NCBI RefSeq assembly: GCF_017094465.1
Contig: NZ_CP064791.1
Coordinates: forward strand, 2,480,001 to 2,544,000
Reading direction: 5' to 3'
Length of the DNA stretch: 64,000 nt
Source of the DNA: Halapricum desulfuricans
GTDB lineage: Archaea; Halobacteriota; Halobacteria; Halobacteriales; Haloarculaceae
Part shown: in pieces, positions 43,186 through 51,231 of the stretch
How the letters are laid out: every line of letters begins with the position of its first letter
Numbering within the stretch: the stretch's first letter is position 1
Made by a program: the position numbers and the translations under genes
The notes under the pieces: generated by a model
The model's database searches: none
What the model saw: the letters and a program-made list of their open reading frames with translations, nothing else
What the model was told of the DNA's origin: nothing

Positions 43186-44529
43186 ATGGGACTGTTCGAT
43201 CGGATTCGCGGTGACGACGGCCCCCGCGTCGCGTTCTTCGGGATCGACGGGGTGCCCTACAGCTTGCTCGCTGAGCACACTGAGGAGTTTCCGAACCTCG
43301 CCGCGATGGCGTCGGAGGGTAGCGCCGGCGCGATCGACAGCATCGTACCACCGGAATCGTCCGCTTGCTGGCCGTCGCTGACGACCGGCGTCAATCCCGG
43401 CGAGACGGGCGTCTACGGCTTCCAGGACCGCGAGGTCGGCTCCTACGACACCTACGTCCCGATGGGTCGGGACGTCCAGGCCACCCGCGTATGGGACCGC
43501 ATCGAGGACGCCGACCGGAGCGCGACCGTCATGAACGTCCCCGTGACGTTCCCGCCCCAGCGCGACGTCCAGCGGATGGTCTCGGGCTTTCTCTCGCCCG
43601 GCGTCGAGAAGGCCGCCTACCCCGACGAACTCCGGGACTACCTCGAGGGGATCGACTACCGGATCGACGTCAACGCCAAACTCGGCCACGACGAGGACAA
43701 GAGCGACTTCATCGAGGACGCCCACGAGACGCTCGACAAACGCTTCGAGGCGTTCAAACACTACATTCAGGAGGACGACTGGGACCTGTTTTTCGGCGTC
43801 TTCATGACGACCGACCGGGTCAACCACTTCCTGTTCAAACACTACGAGCAGGACGGGGAGTACAAAGAGGAGTTCCTCGAGTTCTACCGGACGGTCGACG
43901 ACTATCTCGGCCAGCTTCGGGAGCTACTCCCCGACGACGTGACGATGATGGTCGCCTCCGATCACGGGTTCACCAGCCTCGAATACGAGGTCCACTTCAA
44001 CGAGTGGCTCGCCCGTGAGGGGTGGCTCTCCTACGCCGACGACGACCACGAGGAACTGGGCGACATCGCGTCGGAGACGACGGCCTATTCGCTGATCCCG
44101 GGTCGCTTCTATCTCAACCTGGAGGGGCGCGAACCCCGCGGGAGCGTCCCCGAATCCGAGTACGAGGCGGTCCGATCCGAACTCAAGGCTGAACTCGAAG
44201 CGCTCGAGGGGCCTGACGGCAACCCGGTCGCGGATCGGGTCGTCACCGGCGAGGACGCCTTCCGCGGCGACCACGACGACATCGCGCCCGATCTCGTCGT
44301 AATTCCCAACCACGGATTCGACCTGAAGGCCGGGTTCAAAGGCGACAACGACGTCTTCGGCGTGGGGCCGCGCAACGGCATGCACAGCTTCGACAACGCG
44401 ACGCTGTACGTCGATGACCCCGACGCGACGATCGACGACGCCGACCTGTTCGACATCACGCCGACGATCCTCTCGCTGATGGACATCGAGTACGACCGGA
44501 CGGAGTTCGACGGCCGCAGTCTCGTCTAG
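43186..44529 (+). CDS. Alkaline-phosphatase-superfamily phosphodiesterase, copy 3
   Basis: 447 residues. VAFFGIDGVPYSLL has the first metal aspartate, PPESSACWPSLTTGVNPGE the nucleophile region, FFGVFMTTDRVNHFLF and VASDHGFTSLEYEVHFNEW metal-site residues, and NGMHSFDNATLYV a late histidine. Close in plan to copy 1 at 18694 (nucleotide pyrophosphatase/phosphodiesterase type), but it stands outside the glycan locus near core genes, so it may be the ancestral copy. Cytoplasmic. ATG 43186 starts at MGLFDRIRGDDGPRV. Confidence 0.9.
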   Translation: MGLFDRIRGDDGPRVAFFGIDGVPYSLLAEHTEEFPNLAAMASEGSAGAIDSIVPPESSACWPSLTTGVNPGETGVYGFQDREVGSYDTYVPMGRDVQATRVWDRIEDADRSATVMNVPVTFPPQRDVQRMVSGFLSPGVEKAAYPDELRDYLEGIDYRIDVNAKLGHDEDKSDFIEDAHETLDKRFEAFKHYIQEDDWDLFFGVFMTTDRVNHFLFKHYEQDGEYKEEFLEFYRTVDDYLGQLRELLPDDVTMMVASDHGFTSLEYEVHFNEWLAREGWLSYADDDHEELGDIASETTAYSLIPGRFYLNLEGREPRGSVPESEYEAVRSELKAELEALEGPDGNPVADRVVTGEDAFRGDHDDIAPDLVVIPNHGFDLKAGFKGDNDVFGVGPRNGMHSFDNATLYVDDPDATIDDADLFDITPTILSLMDIEYDRTEFDGRSLV

Positions 44530-44704
44530 CTGACGCTGTCACACCCTTGGCTCTTGCACAACTCCGCGAAACACGTTGGCGATGAAGCAGTCAAGAAGCC
44601 CGTGCAGTGGTGCTCCAGCAAGATTGAGCGTCCGGACGAACCCGTACGGACGGACTGCTCCAGTCCTGGTTTGGAGAGCCCACGGAATTTCTCCAGCCAC
44701 GGAT
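44530..44704 (-). pseudogene. Remnant of an insertion-sequence transposase C-terminus
   Basis: Read on the minus strand, NPWLEKFRGLSKPGLEQ in one frame, then VRPYGFVRTLNLAGAPLHGL and LDCFIANVFR in a second, then LCKSQG back in the first. Together they resemble the end of a haloarchaeal transposase that has picked up two frameshifts. The segment fills the whole gap between the phosphodiesterase stop and the M48 protease stop. Family assignment (possibly IS1595/ISH-type) is from memory of similar ends and is tentative. Confidence 0.5.
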
Positions 44705-45766
44705 TCAGTCGCTGTAGTCCGCTGTGAGTTCCTGCAGTCGATCGATCCGTGTAGCAGTTGCAGGGTGAAACGCGGTTCGCCGAACGATCCACTCACGCAG
44801 TGTCTCCGGGAGAATCTCGAGCGGCGTCTGCCAGCCACTCGTCCAGGCGTCGGTCGAATCGGCGACAGGAACGATCGCCAGCGGGTTCGCCCCGCCAATC
44901 CGCGGATCAGTGTCCGGGACCGAGCGACCGTCAACGGTCTCCAGTGCTGTCGCCATCGCCGTCGGGCTCCCCGTTAGCGCGGCCGCACCGCGGTCGGCTG
45001 CTAGCTCCCGATAGCGAGCGAACGCGGCCGTCGCGAACGAGGCGAGAATCCAGAACAGTCCAGCGAAGACGCCATATACAGCGGAGACAACTCCCTCGAA
45101 CTGCACGCCACGATAGACTGCTCTGGGATGAGATGCGGTCGATTTGTCCTTGGGACCGGTCGTGGCCGCCGTCCAGAGCCCGGACGCGACGACGACCGGC
45201 AGCATCACTGCATTCATCACCGCTGCGTCGCCGTTCTTGATGTGGCTCAACTCGTGTGCGAGGACGGCACGACGCTGCTCGGGCGAGAGAGTCGCGACGA
45301 GTGCGGTCGTGACTGTGATCTGTGCCGACGCAGGTCGCAATCCGGTCGTGAACGCTGTCAGGGCGCTCGACTCGATCACCCGAAGGTCGGGAACCGGTAC
45401 GTCCGCGGTCGTCGCGAGCATCGTCAACTGGCGCTGGAGTTCCGACGGCGGGTCGCGCGTTCCGGCCCCAATCCGCTTTCTGAGCAGGCCCCGACGCCAA
45501 CGGTGTAGCCACGTCAGGCCAGCGAACACGGAACCGGCTGCCACGACCGGGATTCCCCATGCGTACCACCAGGGTCGGCCGCCCGACTCGACGGAAAGGA
45601 CGATATCCGGGAGACGTGCGAGCGACTGGACGGACAGCGCGAGTATCGCTATCCGGACCAGCAATGCGAGGACACACGCGAATAGGACCGTCAAAAGCCC
45701 GATCAGCACCGCCGTAACAGCCATATGTGCGATCAGTCTGTAATCGCGCGACCAGCTGTCGGACAT
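44705..45766 (-). CDS. M48-family membrane metalloprotease (HtpX-like)
   Basis: 353 residues. Two N-terminal membrane helices (about 12-45 and 68-90), then the zinc motif HELSH in AVLAHELSHIKNGDAAVMN, two further hydrophobic segments, and the third-ligand region YRELAADRGAAALTG. M48 HtpX-type enzymes cleave membrane proteins under stress. The stop codon abuts the transposase remnant, so the extreme C-terminus may have been altered by that insertion. The upstream gene (45771) ends 4 bp before this start, which suggests one transcript. Confidence 0.9.
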   Translation of the reverse strand: MSDSWSRDYRLIAHMAVTAVLIGLLTVLFACVLALLVRIAILALSVQSLARLPDIVLSVESGGRPWWYAWGIPVVAAGSVFAGLTWLHRWRRGLLRKRIGAGTRDPPSELQRQLTMLATTADVPVPDLRVIESSALTAFTTGLRPASAQITVTTALVATLSPEQRRAVLAHELSHIKNGDAAVMNAVMLPVVVASGLWTAATTGPKDKSTASHPRAVYRGVQFEGVVSAVYGVFAGLFWILASFATAAFARYRELAADRGAAALTGSPTAMATALETVDGRSVPDTDPRIGGANPLAIVPVADSTDAWTSGWQTPLEILPETLREWIVRRTAFHPATATRIDRLQELTADYSD

Positions 45767-45770
45767 AGTC

Positions 45771-46265
45771 CTAGTCGAAGTATTCCGGCCAGAGCAGCGT
45801 CGATGCGATAGCGATCGTTCCAATAGCAACGATAGCGGCTATTGTATCTAGAGATGCCTGGAATGTCACGTATCCCCACATACCGCTAGTGATTGACACT
45901 AATCCAACCGTTTGGATAATTCTAATGTTTTGGATATGGTTGTATGCGATGGCGACCGTTCCGAGAGCAACGAAAGCGGCTAATGCATACAGAGACGCTA
46001 TCTGTATCACGTATGTCCAGATTCCAAGGAAGACTGAAATACTCCCAATCATTTGCATAATTCGCTGTTTCGGCACTACCTTTACCGGCCCTAGTAGCAT
46101 AACCGAAGCAAGTGTAATATAAGCCACGCGAATCGACAATGATCTATCTGCCCACGGAGGAGGAACAACACCGACAGCGATAACAAGGACAACGCCAGTC
46201 AAAAATATTGCACTCGGAAGTATATATCTTGGATCGGTATTAATATAATTTGATAAATTAGTCAT
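45771..46265 (-). CDS. AT-rich polytopic membrane protein with internal duplication
   Basis: 164 residues, about five or six hydrophobic segments. Two halves of the C-terminal part are related: MQMIGSISVFLGIWTYVIQI with ALAAFVALGTVAIAYNHIQN, and IQTVGLVSITSGMWGYVTFQ with IAAIVAIGTIAIASTLLWP. The DNA is clearly richer in A+T than its neighbours and codon use is atypical (isoleucine-rich), which suggests acquisition. No family recognised. It is followed 4 bp later by the M48 protease gene. Confidence 0.75.
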   Translation of the reverse strand: MTNLSNYINTDPRYILPSAIFLTGVVLVIAVGVVPPPWADRSLSIRVAYITLASVMLLGPVKVVPKQRIMQMIGSISVFLGIWTYVIQIASLYALAAFVALGTVAIAYNHIQNIRIIQTVGLVSITSGMWGYVTFQASLDTIAAIVAIGTIAIASTLLWPEYFD

Positions 46266-46282
46266 TTTTTATGATGAGTTTG

Positions 46283-46497
46283 TTATGCAGCGGCAGGGAT
46301 AAACACTGATCCAATGACGATTGCGAGGGCTACGAATGCTAGCTTTACTGCAACAGAATTCCCCGTTGTCCCACGGTTCAGACGCCGGTCGCTAAGGTAT
46401 TCGATCATCTTTGAAATATCCGGAGAATAGTCCTGAAGTTCATCGACAACATCATCAACTGCTGCAGTAGGACTGGGTGGACAGTCCGTCGCTTCAT
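46283..46497 (-). pseudogene. Frameshifted small membrane-protein gene
   Basis: A minus-strand frame ending at 46283 reads DDVVDELQDYSPDISKMIEY then LSDRRLNRGTTGNSVAVKLA and a hydrophobic FVALAIVIGSVFIPAAA. This has good coding character, but there is no start codon upstream before an in-frame stop except an internal ATG at 46408 (41 residues). An ATG at 46497 opens a different frame (MKRRTVHP), and a one-base change near the CCACCC at about 46475-46480 would join them. So it is either a frameshifted gene or a 41-residue protein from 46408. It lies in the same AT-rich patch as the gene at 45771. Confidence 0.45.
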
Positions 46498-46631
46498 ATC
46501 TGCAACTGGTTCGTCTTAGTACGCAGAATTAAATCTTTTGATCTATACTATATTCAAGTATTTTTTACGACAGGTATATAAAATCCGGAATAGACGATAT
46601 CGACGATGACTCGCGGATCCGACACAGGTGT

Positions 46632-46639
46632 ATTTATAC
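46632..46639 (+). promoter_or_regulatory. TATA box for 46662 gene
   Basis: ATTTATAC centred 27 bp before ATG 46662; supports a leaderless start there. Confidence 0.6.
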
Positions 46640-46661
46640 CTCGACCGAGATATTGGAAACG

Positions 46662-47075
46662 ATGGCGGACGTTTCCCTGGACCTCGATGCGGCGATGATC
46701 GACAATCTGCGCCGCGAGGCCGACGAGCACGGGTTCGACGACATCGACGGCTACGTCGAGTGGCTGCTCGGCCATCGCGATACGGTGCTCGGCGAACACG
46801 ACGTCTGGGACGAACCTCCGGGTGTCGACCCCGACGCCGATCTTGGGCAGTCCTCGGGTCCGTCGCTTGATCCCGGCCGCTCCGGCGAGGCCTCGCTGGA
46901 ATCCGATAGCACACCTTCGGCTGCGGACGCCGCTAGCGACGCCGAACCGTCCGAGTCGGACGCCGACGACACGGCATCGTCCGACTCGGACGGCGAATCG
47001 CCGGAAGACGGCGCTGACGACGACGACGTCGCCGCGGCGCTCGAAGAGATCGAATTCGACGACGAAACGGAGTGA
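46662..47075 (+). CDS. Small protein with helical head and Asp/Ser-rich tail
   Basis: 137 residues. The first 45 (VSLDLDAAMIDNLRREADEH, FDDIDGYVEWLLGHRDTVLG) look like a short helical, possibly ribbon-helix-helix-like module. The rest is a disordered tail of Asp, Ser, Ala and Glu (ESDADDTASSDSDGESPEDG) ending in a helix VAAALEEIEFDDET. The TATA at 46632-46639 fixes ATG 46662. It converges on cetZ. No family recognised; the conserved head and acidic tail suggest a regulator or scaffold (inference). Confidence 0.7.
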   Translation: MADVSLDLDAAMIDNLRREADEHGFDDIDGYVEWLLGHRDTVLGEHDVWDEPPGVDPDADLGQSSGPSLDPGRSGEASLESDSTPSAADAASDAEPSESDADDTASSDSDGESPEDGADDDDVAAALEEIEFDDETE

Positions 47076-47126
47076 CGGCCACCCCCATCCGACCGTCCTC
47101 GGAACAGATCGACTCAGTGATCGGCC

Positions 47127-48206
47127 TCAGAACAGATCGTCTAGCTGCTCGTTCTCGAACGCGTCGTCGGGATCCGGCGTCGGCTCGCTGGCCCGCTCGT
47201 GGGCTTCGCGGGCCCGCTGGAGGAATTCGTCGATCCGGTCCGATCGCTCGACGCCGCCGAGCAACACCAGCGCGGCCAGCCGCTCGCTGTCGAGCGGGAA
47301 GTCACCGCCGCGGACCTCCAGACTCCCGGTCTCTTCCTCGACCCAGTTGCGCGCACGCTCGACGCCCTTTCGCGAGATGCGATCGGGGTCGCCGGCGACG
47401 ACGAGCAGTGCCGTGTCGGCTTCGACCGCGTCCGGCAGGCTCGTCCCCGCGAGCAGGGCGTTTCGCGTCGCAGTGATGATGTTGTTGACGTTGTCGGCGC
47501 TGTCCTCGGCGGCCGCCGCCGAGGCGTAGCCGATCGAGGCGATCCCGCCAGGTCGGAGCGTGTTGATGACCTCGCTGGAGTCGACGACGCTCTCGCCGAC
47601 GCCGTCGACGACCTCGCCCGAGGCGAACAACAGTCCCACACGCTGGGCGATGTTCTGATTGATCGTCTCGAAGCCGGCCTGGATGCTCTCCTCGTTGTCG
47701 TGCCAGGCGTCGTTGTCGATCAGGATCGTCGCGTTGGCCTCGCGTGCGACTGTCTTCAGCGACCGGCCGGCGTTGGCCTGGTAGATCGCGCCCTCGTCCC
47801 GACCGGGGAGCACTCCGAGCACGTAGATCGGGATGTCGTAGATCCGCTTGAGCTCGCGGGCGAGCATCGGCGCGCCGCCGGATCCGGTCCCGCCGCCGAG
47901 GCCAGCGACGATCACGACCCCTTCCGCGCGGGAGGTGATCCGGCCGTCGAGTTCGTCGATCACTTCCGTCGACCCCTCGCGCATGATCTCCGCGCCGAGT
48001 TCGTTGTCGCCGCCGACCCCGTGGCCTTTCACGCGATCGCGTCCGATCAGCTGTGTGTCGATATCGAGTGCCTGCAGATCGGCCTCGGCGGTGTTGACCG
48101 CCAGCGCCCCCTGTACTGCGTCGAACCCCATCTCGTAGTCGTGTTCGGCGAGGGCCTGGGTGATCTTGCCGCCGGCTTGACCGACCCCGATCAGGACGAC
48201 CTTCAT
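47127..48206 (-). CDS. cetZ: CetZ-type tubulin/FtsZ-superfamily protein
   Basis: 359 residues. The N-terminal MKVVLIGVGQAGGKITQAL is the tubulin/FtsZ T1 loop start, VKGHGVGGDNELGAEIM is typical of CetZ, and GLGGGTGSGGAPMLAREL is the GTP-binding T4 glycine loop. The T7-like region and an acidic C-terminal tail (PTPDPDDAFENEQLDDLF) follow. CetZ proteins control cell shape and motility in haloarchaea. Which paralogue this is cannot be told; it is shorter than CetZ1. The start is fixed by MKVV at 48206. Confidence 0.9.
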   Translation of the reverse strand: MKVVLIGVGQAGGKITQALAEHDYEMGFDAVQGALAVNTAEADLQALDIDTQLIGRDRVKGHGVGGDNELGAEIMREGSTEVIDELDGRITSRAEGVVIVAGLGGGTGSGGAPMLARELKRIYDIPIYVLGVLPGRDEGAIYQANAGRSLKTVAREANATILIDNDAWHDNEESIQAGFETINQNIAQRVGLLFASGEVVDGVGESVVDSSEVINTLRPGGIASIGYASAAAAEDSADNVNNIITATRNALLAGTSLPDAVEADTALLVVAGDPDRISRKGVERARNWVEEETGSLEVRGGDFPLDSERLAALVLLGGVERSDRIDEFLQRAREAHERASEPTPDPDDAFENEQLDDLF

Positions 48207-48297
48207 ACACGCAGGGTCGGCACACCGCGTAATCAACGTTTGGTCCGCATCGGTCGATATCTGATCGACGTTCGATCCGCGCCGAGCGCCTCGGTGG

Positions 48298-49587
48298 CTA
48301 CACTAACTCTCCGACCACGTCCTCGACCGGGACCTGTTCCTCGTCGCCACTCGCCATGTCCCTGACGGTCACTTCGTCGTTTTCGAGGTCGCGCTGGCCG
48401 ACGATCAGGACCGTCTCGGCGTTGATGCTGTCGGCGTAGCCGAACTGCCCGCCCAGACCGCGACCCGCCAGCCCCGTCTCGACGACCAGTCCCGCCTCGC
48501 GGAGTTCGCTCGCGAATCCGAGTGCCGCCTCGCGCACGTCGTCCGAGACCGCCGCCACGTACACGTCCGTCGACAGCGCTTCGCCGGGCCACTCGCCCTC
48601 TTTTTTGAGCAGCTCGCGGGTCGTCGAGTAGCCGAAGGCGAACCCGACGGCAGGCACGTCCTGGCTGCCGAACAGCCCGACCAGGTCGTCGTAGCGACCG
48701 CCGCCGAACAGCGCGCGCAGCTCGCCCTCGCTGTCGAAGGCCTCGAACACCAGGCCGGTGTAGTAGGCCAGCCCGCGGACAATCGACAGATCGAGCTTGC
48801 AGGCGTCGGCGACGCCGTACGATTCCAGGGCGTCGGCCAGATCGGCCATGCGGTCGACCGCGGCTTGGGCGTCCTCGTCGTCGGGCGCGATGGCGGCCAT
48901 TCGCTCGACTTCCTCACGGATCGGCCCCCGGACGCTGGTCGTCTCCACGACGTTGTCCACGATATCGCTGCTGACCCCCGCACCGAGGAGTTCGGTTCGG
49001 AACTCCGCGTCGGAGAGTTTCTCCTTGTCGTCGATCACTCCCATGACCGCTTCGGTATTGTCGATGCCGTAGGCGCTGAGAATCGACTCCAGCAGCGTGC
49101 GATCGTTGATCAGAAACTCGACGCGGTCGGCGACGCCGAGCCGCTCGTAAATAGTCGCGGCGACGGCGATGACTTCGGCGTCGGCCTCGACGCTCTCGAT
49201 CCCGAAGACGTCGATGTCGGTCTGGAAAAACTCCCGGTCGCGCCCCTTCTGGACGTTCTCGTAGCGCCATCGCTTGGAGGTGTCGTACCACTTCATCGGC
49301 GTCTTGAGGTCCTTGCGCTGCTGGACCAGCCGGGCGCGAGTCGGGGTCTGCTCGGGCGTGAGCGTCACCGCTCGCCCGCCCTTGTCCTCGAAGCTGTAGG
49401 TCTGGTCCATCAGCTCTTCGCCGGATTTGATCTCGTACAGCTCCCGGCGCTCGACGGCCGGCGTGTCGATCTCCCGAAAGCCGAACTCGGCCGCAGTGGT
49501 CTCCACGACGTCGATGACCTCCCGCCAGGCCGCGAACTCCTCGGGGTACCGGTCGTAAAAGCCCTTCAGGCTCTCGATGTCAGTCAT
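48298..49587 (-). CDS. hisS: Histidyl-tRNA synthetase
   Basis: 429 residues, class II aminoacyl-tRNA synthetase. Motif 1 region VIDVVETTAAEFGFREIDTP, motif 2 around KWYDTSKRWRYENVQKGRDREF (shortened here as RWRYENVQKGRDREF), the HisA signature LDLSIVRGLAYYTGLVFEAF, and motif 3 ALFGGGRYDDLVGLFG. The C-terminal anticodon-binding domain reads VYVAAVSDDVREAALGFA and ETVLIVGQRDLENDEV. It charges tRNA-His. No tRNA gene is recognisable nearby. Confidence 0.97.
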   Translation of the reverse strand: MTDIESLKGFYDRYPEEFAAWREVIDVVETTAAEFGFREIDTPAVERRELYEIKSGEELMDQTYSFEDKGGRAVTLTPEQTPTRARLVQQRKDLKTPMKWYDTSKRWRYENVQKGRDREFFQTDIDVFGIESVEADAEVIAVAATIYERLGVADRVEFLINDRTLLESILSAYGIDNTEAVMGVIDDKEKLSDAEFRTELLGAGVSSDIVDNVVETTSVRGPIREEVERMAAIAPDDEDAQAAVDRMADLADALESYGVADACKLDLSIVRGLAYYTGLVFEAFDSEGELRALFGGGRYDDLVGLFGSQDVPAVGFAFGYSTTRELLKKEGEWPGEALSTDVYVAAVSDDVREAALGFASELREAGLVVETGLAGRGLGGQFGYADSINAETVLIVGQRDLENDEVTVRDMASGDEEQVPVEDVVGELV

Positions 49588-49753
49588 TACCCCGTTGTGG
49601 TCACGGCAGCGACATAGGGGTTCGGAAACGCGACTCCGACGCTGGATATCTGTATTTCTCTTGTGCGACTCGTCGCCGATACTCCAACGGACCGGGCCGT
49701 GACGCCGAAGTAGCAGCCGAAACGGCTATCTGTTGGTCGGGAGAACACTATTT

Positions 49754-49909
49754 ATGGACGCTTTCCAGATTACGCTCGCCCTTATGGGTCTGGCCGGGTT
49801 CGTCATACCCATCTTCTTCATTATCGGCCAGGACACTGACGGAGCAGTCGCTGACCCCTCCCTCGAAGAGATGGAGCAGCGACAGCAGCGTGATCGCGAC
49901 GACGAATAG
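49754..49909 (+). CDS. 51-residue single-helix membrane protein
   Basis: MDAFQITLALMGLAGFVIPI then FFIIGQDTDG form one membrane helix with a short outside start. A charged cytoplasmic tail EEMEQRQQRDRDDE follows. Composition and helix-plus-acid-tail layout are typical of genuine small haloarchaeal membrane proteins. Function unknown. It lies alone between hisS (divergent) and nadA (same strand). Confidence 0.6.
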   Translation: MDAFQITLALMGLAGFVIPIFFIIGQDTDGAVADPSLEEMEQRQQRDRDDE

Positions 49910-50099
49910 TTCCCTCTCCTGGATTTTTCGGCCGGATTTCTCGGAATCGTAATCGTTCATCCCGACGACTGTAGTCCTGTATCCCATCTATAGCTAGTAT
50001 CGACTGCCCGGGCCGTCCATACTCCATCTTTGAAGACAAAATATTTTCAGTACTGCAGATAGCATGGCTAGATACATTCAGTGATCCACTGTGCCCGCA

Positions 50100-51221
50100 A
50101 TGAATGCAGCAACGTTCGACACTGACCTCAGTTTGTTCAAATACGACAATCTGGAGCAGTTGCCACCGGAGTACCGGGATCTGGACGAGTCGGAGCGAGC
50201 CGACCGCATCGGGGCTGCCCTCGAAACCCTCGGTGACGATGTCGTCGTGCTGGGCCACAACTACCAGCGCAGAGAGATCGTCGAGCACGCCGATTTCGTC
50301 GGTGACTCCTACCAGTTAAGCAAACAGGCAGCCGAGGCCGACGCCGAGTACGTCGTCTTCGGCGGCGTGACGTTCATGGCCGAGTCGGCCGACATCATCA
50401 CCGACGACGATCAGACGGTGATACTGCCGAGCATGGAGGCCTCCTGTCCTATGGCGGGGATGGCCGAAGCGCTACAGGTCGATGCCGCCTGGGCGGAGCT
50501 GACCGCCGAGACCGACGCCGATATCGTGCCGGTCACGTACATGAACAGCTACGCCGATCTGAAGGCCTTCTGTGCCGAGCAGGGCGGGCTGGTCTGTACG
50601 TCCTCGAACGCCGGGCGGGCCTTCGAGTACGCTCTCGATCGGGGGGAGACGGTCCTGTTCATGCCCGACAAACACCTCGGGGAGAACACCGCTCACGCGA
50701 TGGGACTGGCGGAGGAGACCGTCGCGTGGGATCCCTGGGATCCCGACTCGAAGGACGCGAGCAGGATCGTCGACAACGACGTGATCCTCTGGGAGGGGTA
50801 CTGTCAGGTCCACGAGCGCTTCCGGGTCGAACACGTCGAAGCGGTCCGGGAAGAACATCCCGACGCCAACGTGATCGTCCATCCGGAGTGTCGTCGCGAG
50901 GTCGTCGAGGCCGCCGACGAGGCCGGCTCGACTGCCGATATCACCCGCGCCGTCGAGGAGGCCGACCCCGGCGAGACGTGGGCGATCGGTACGGAGGTCC
51001 ACCTCACCAACCACCTTCAGCGGTGGCACCCCGAGGTGAACGTCGTCCCGCTGTGTGGTGATTCCTGCATGGATTGTAACGCGATGCGTCAGATCGACCC
51101 CAACTATCTGACGTGGGTCCTCGAAGAGCTGGTCGAGGGTCGCGAGCGCAACGTCATCGAGGTTGATCCCGAGGAGAAAGAACTCGCGGAACTGGCACTC
51201 GACCGAATGCTCTCGATTTGA
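50100..51221 (+). CDS. nadA: Quinolinate synthase
   Basis: 373 residues. NadA condenses iminoaspartate with dihydroxyacetone phosphate using a [4Fe-4S] cluster. Motifs: VVVLGHNYQRREIVEHADF, VVFGGVTFMAESADII, PSMEASCPMAGMAEA (cluster cysteine), VTYMNSYADLKAFC, MPDKHLGENTA, VIVHPECRREVV (cluster cysteine) and LCGDSCMDCNAM (cluster cysteine region). TATA-like CTAGATAC near 50068-50075 suggests a leaderless start at ATG 50100; GTG 50091 is an alternative. First gene of the nadABC operon. Confidence 0.96.
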   Translation: MNAATFDTDLSLFKYDNLEQLPPEYRDLDESERADRIGAALETLGDDVVVLGHNYQRREIVEHADFVGDSYQLSKQAAEADAEYVVFGGVTFMAESADIITDDDQTVILPSMEASCPMAGMAEALQVDAAWAELTAETDADIVPVTYMNSYADLKAFCAEQGGLVCTSSNAGRAFEYALDRGETVLFMPDKHLGENTAHAMGLAEETVAWDPWDPDSKDASRIVDNDVILWEGYCQVHERFRVEHVEAVREEHPDANVIVHPECRREVVEAADEAGSTADITRAVEEADPGETWAIGTEVHLTNHLQRWHPEVNVVPLCGDSCMDCNAMRQIDPNYLTWVLEELVEGRERNVIEVDPEEKELAELALDRMLSI

Positions 51222-51231
51222 GGTGCTCAGA

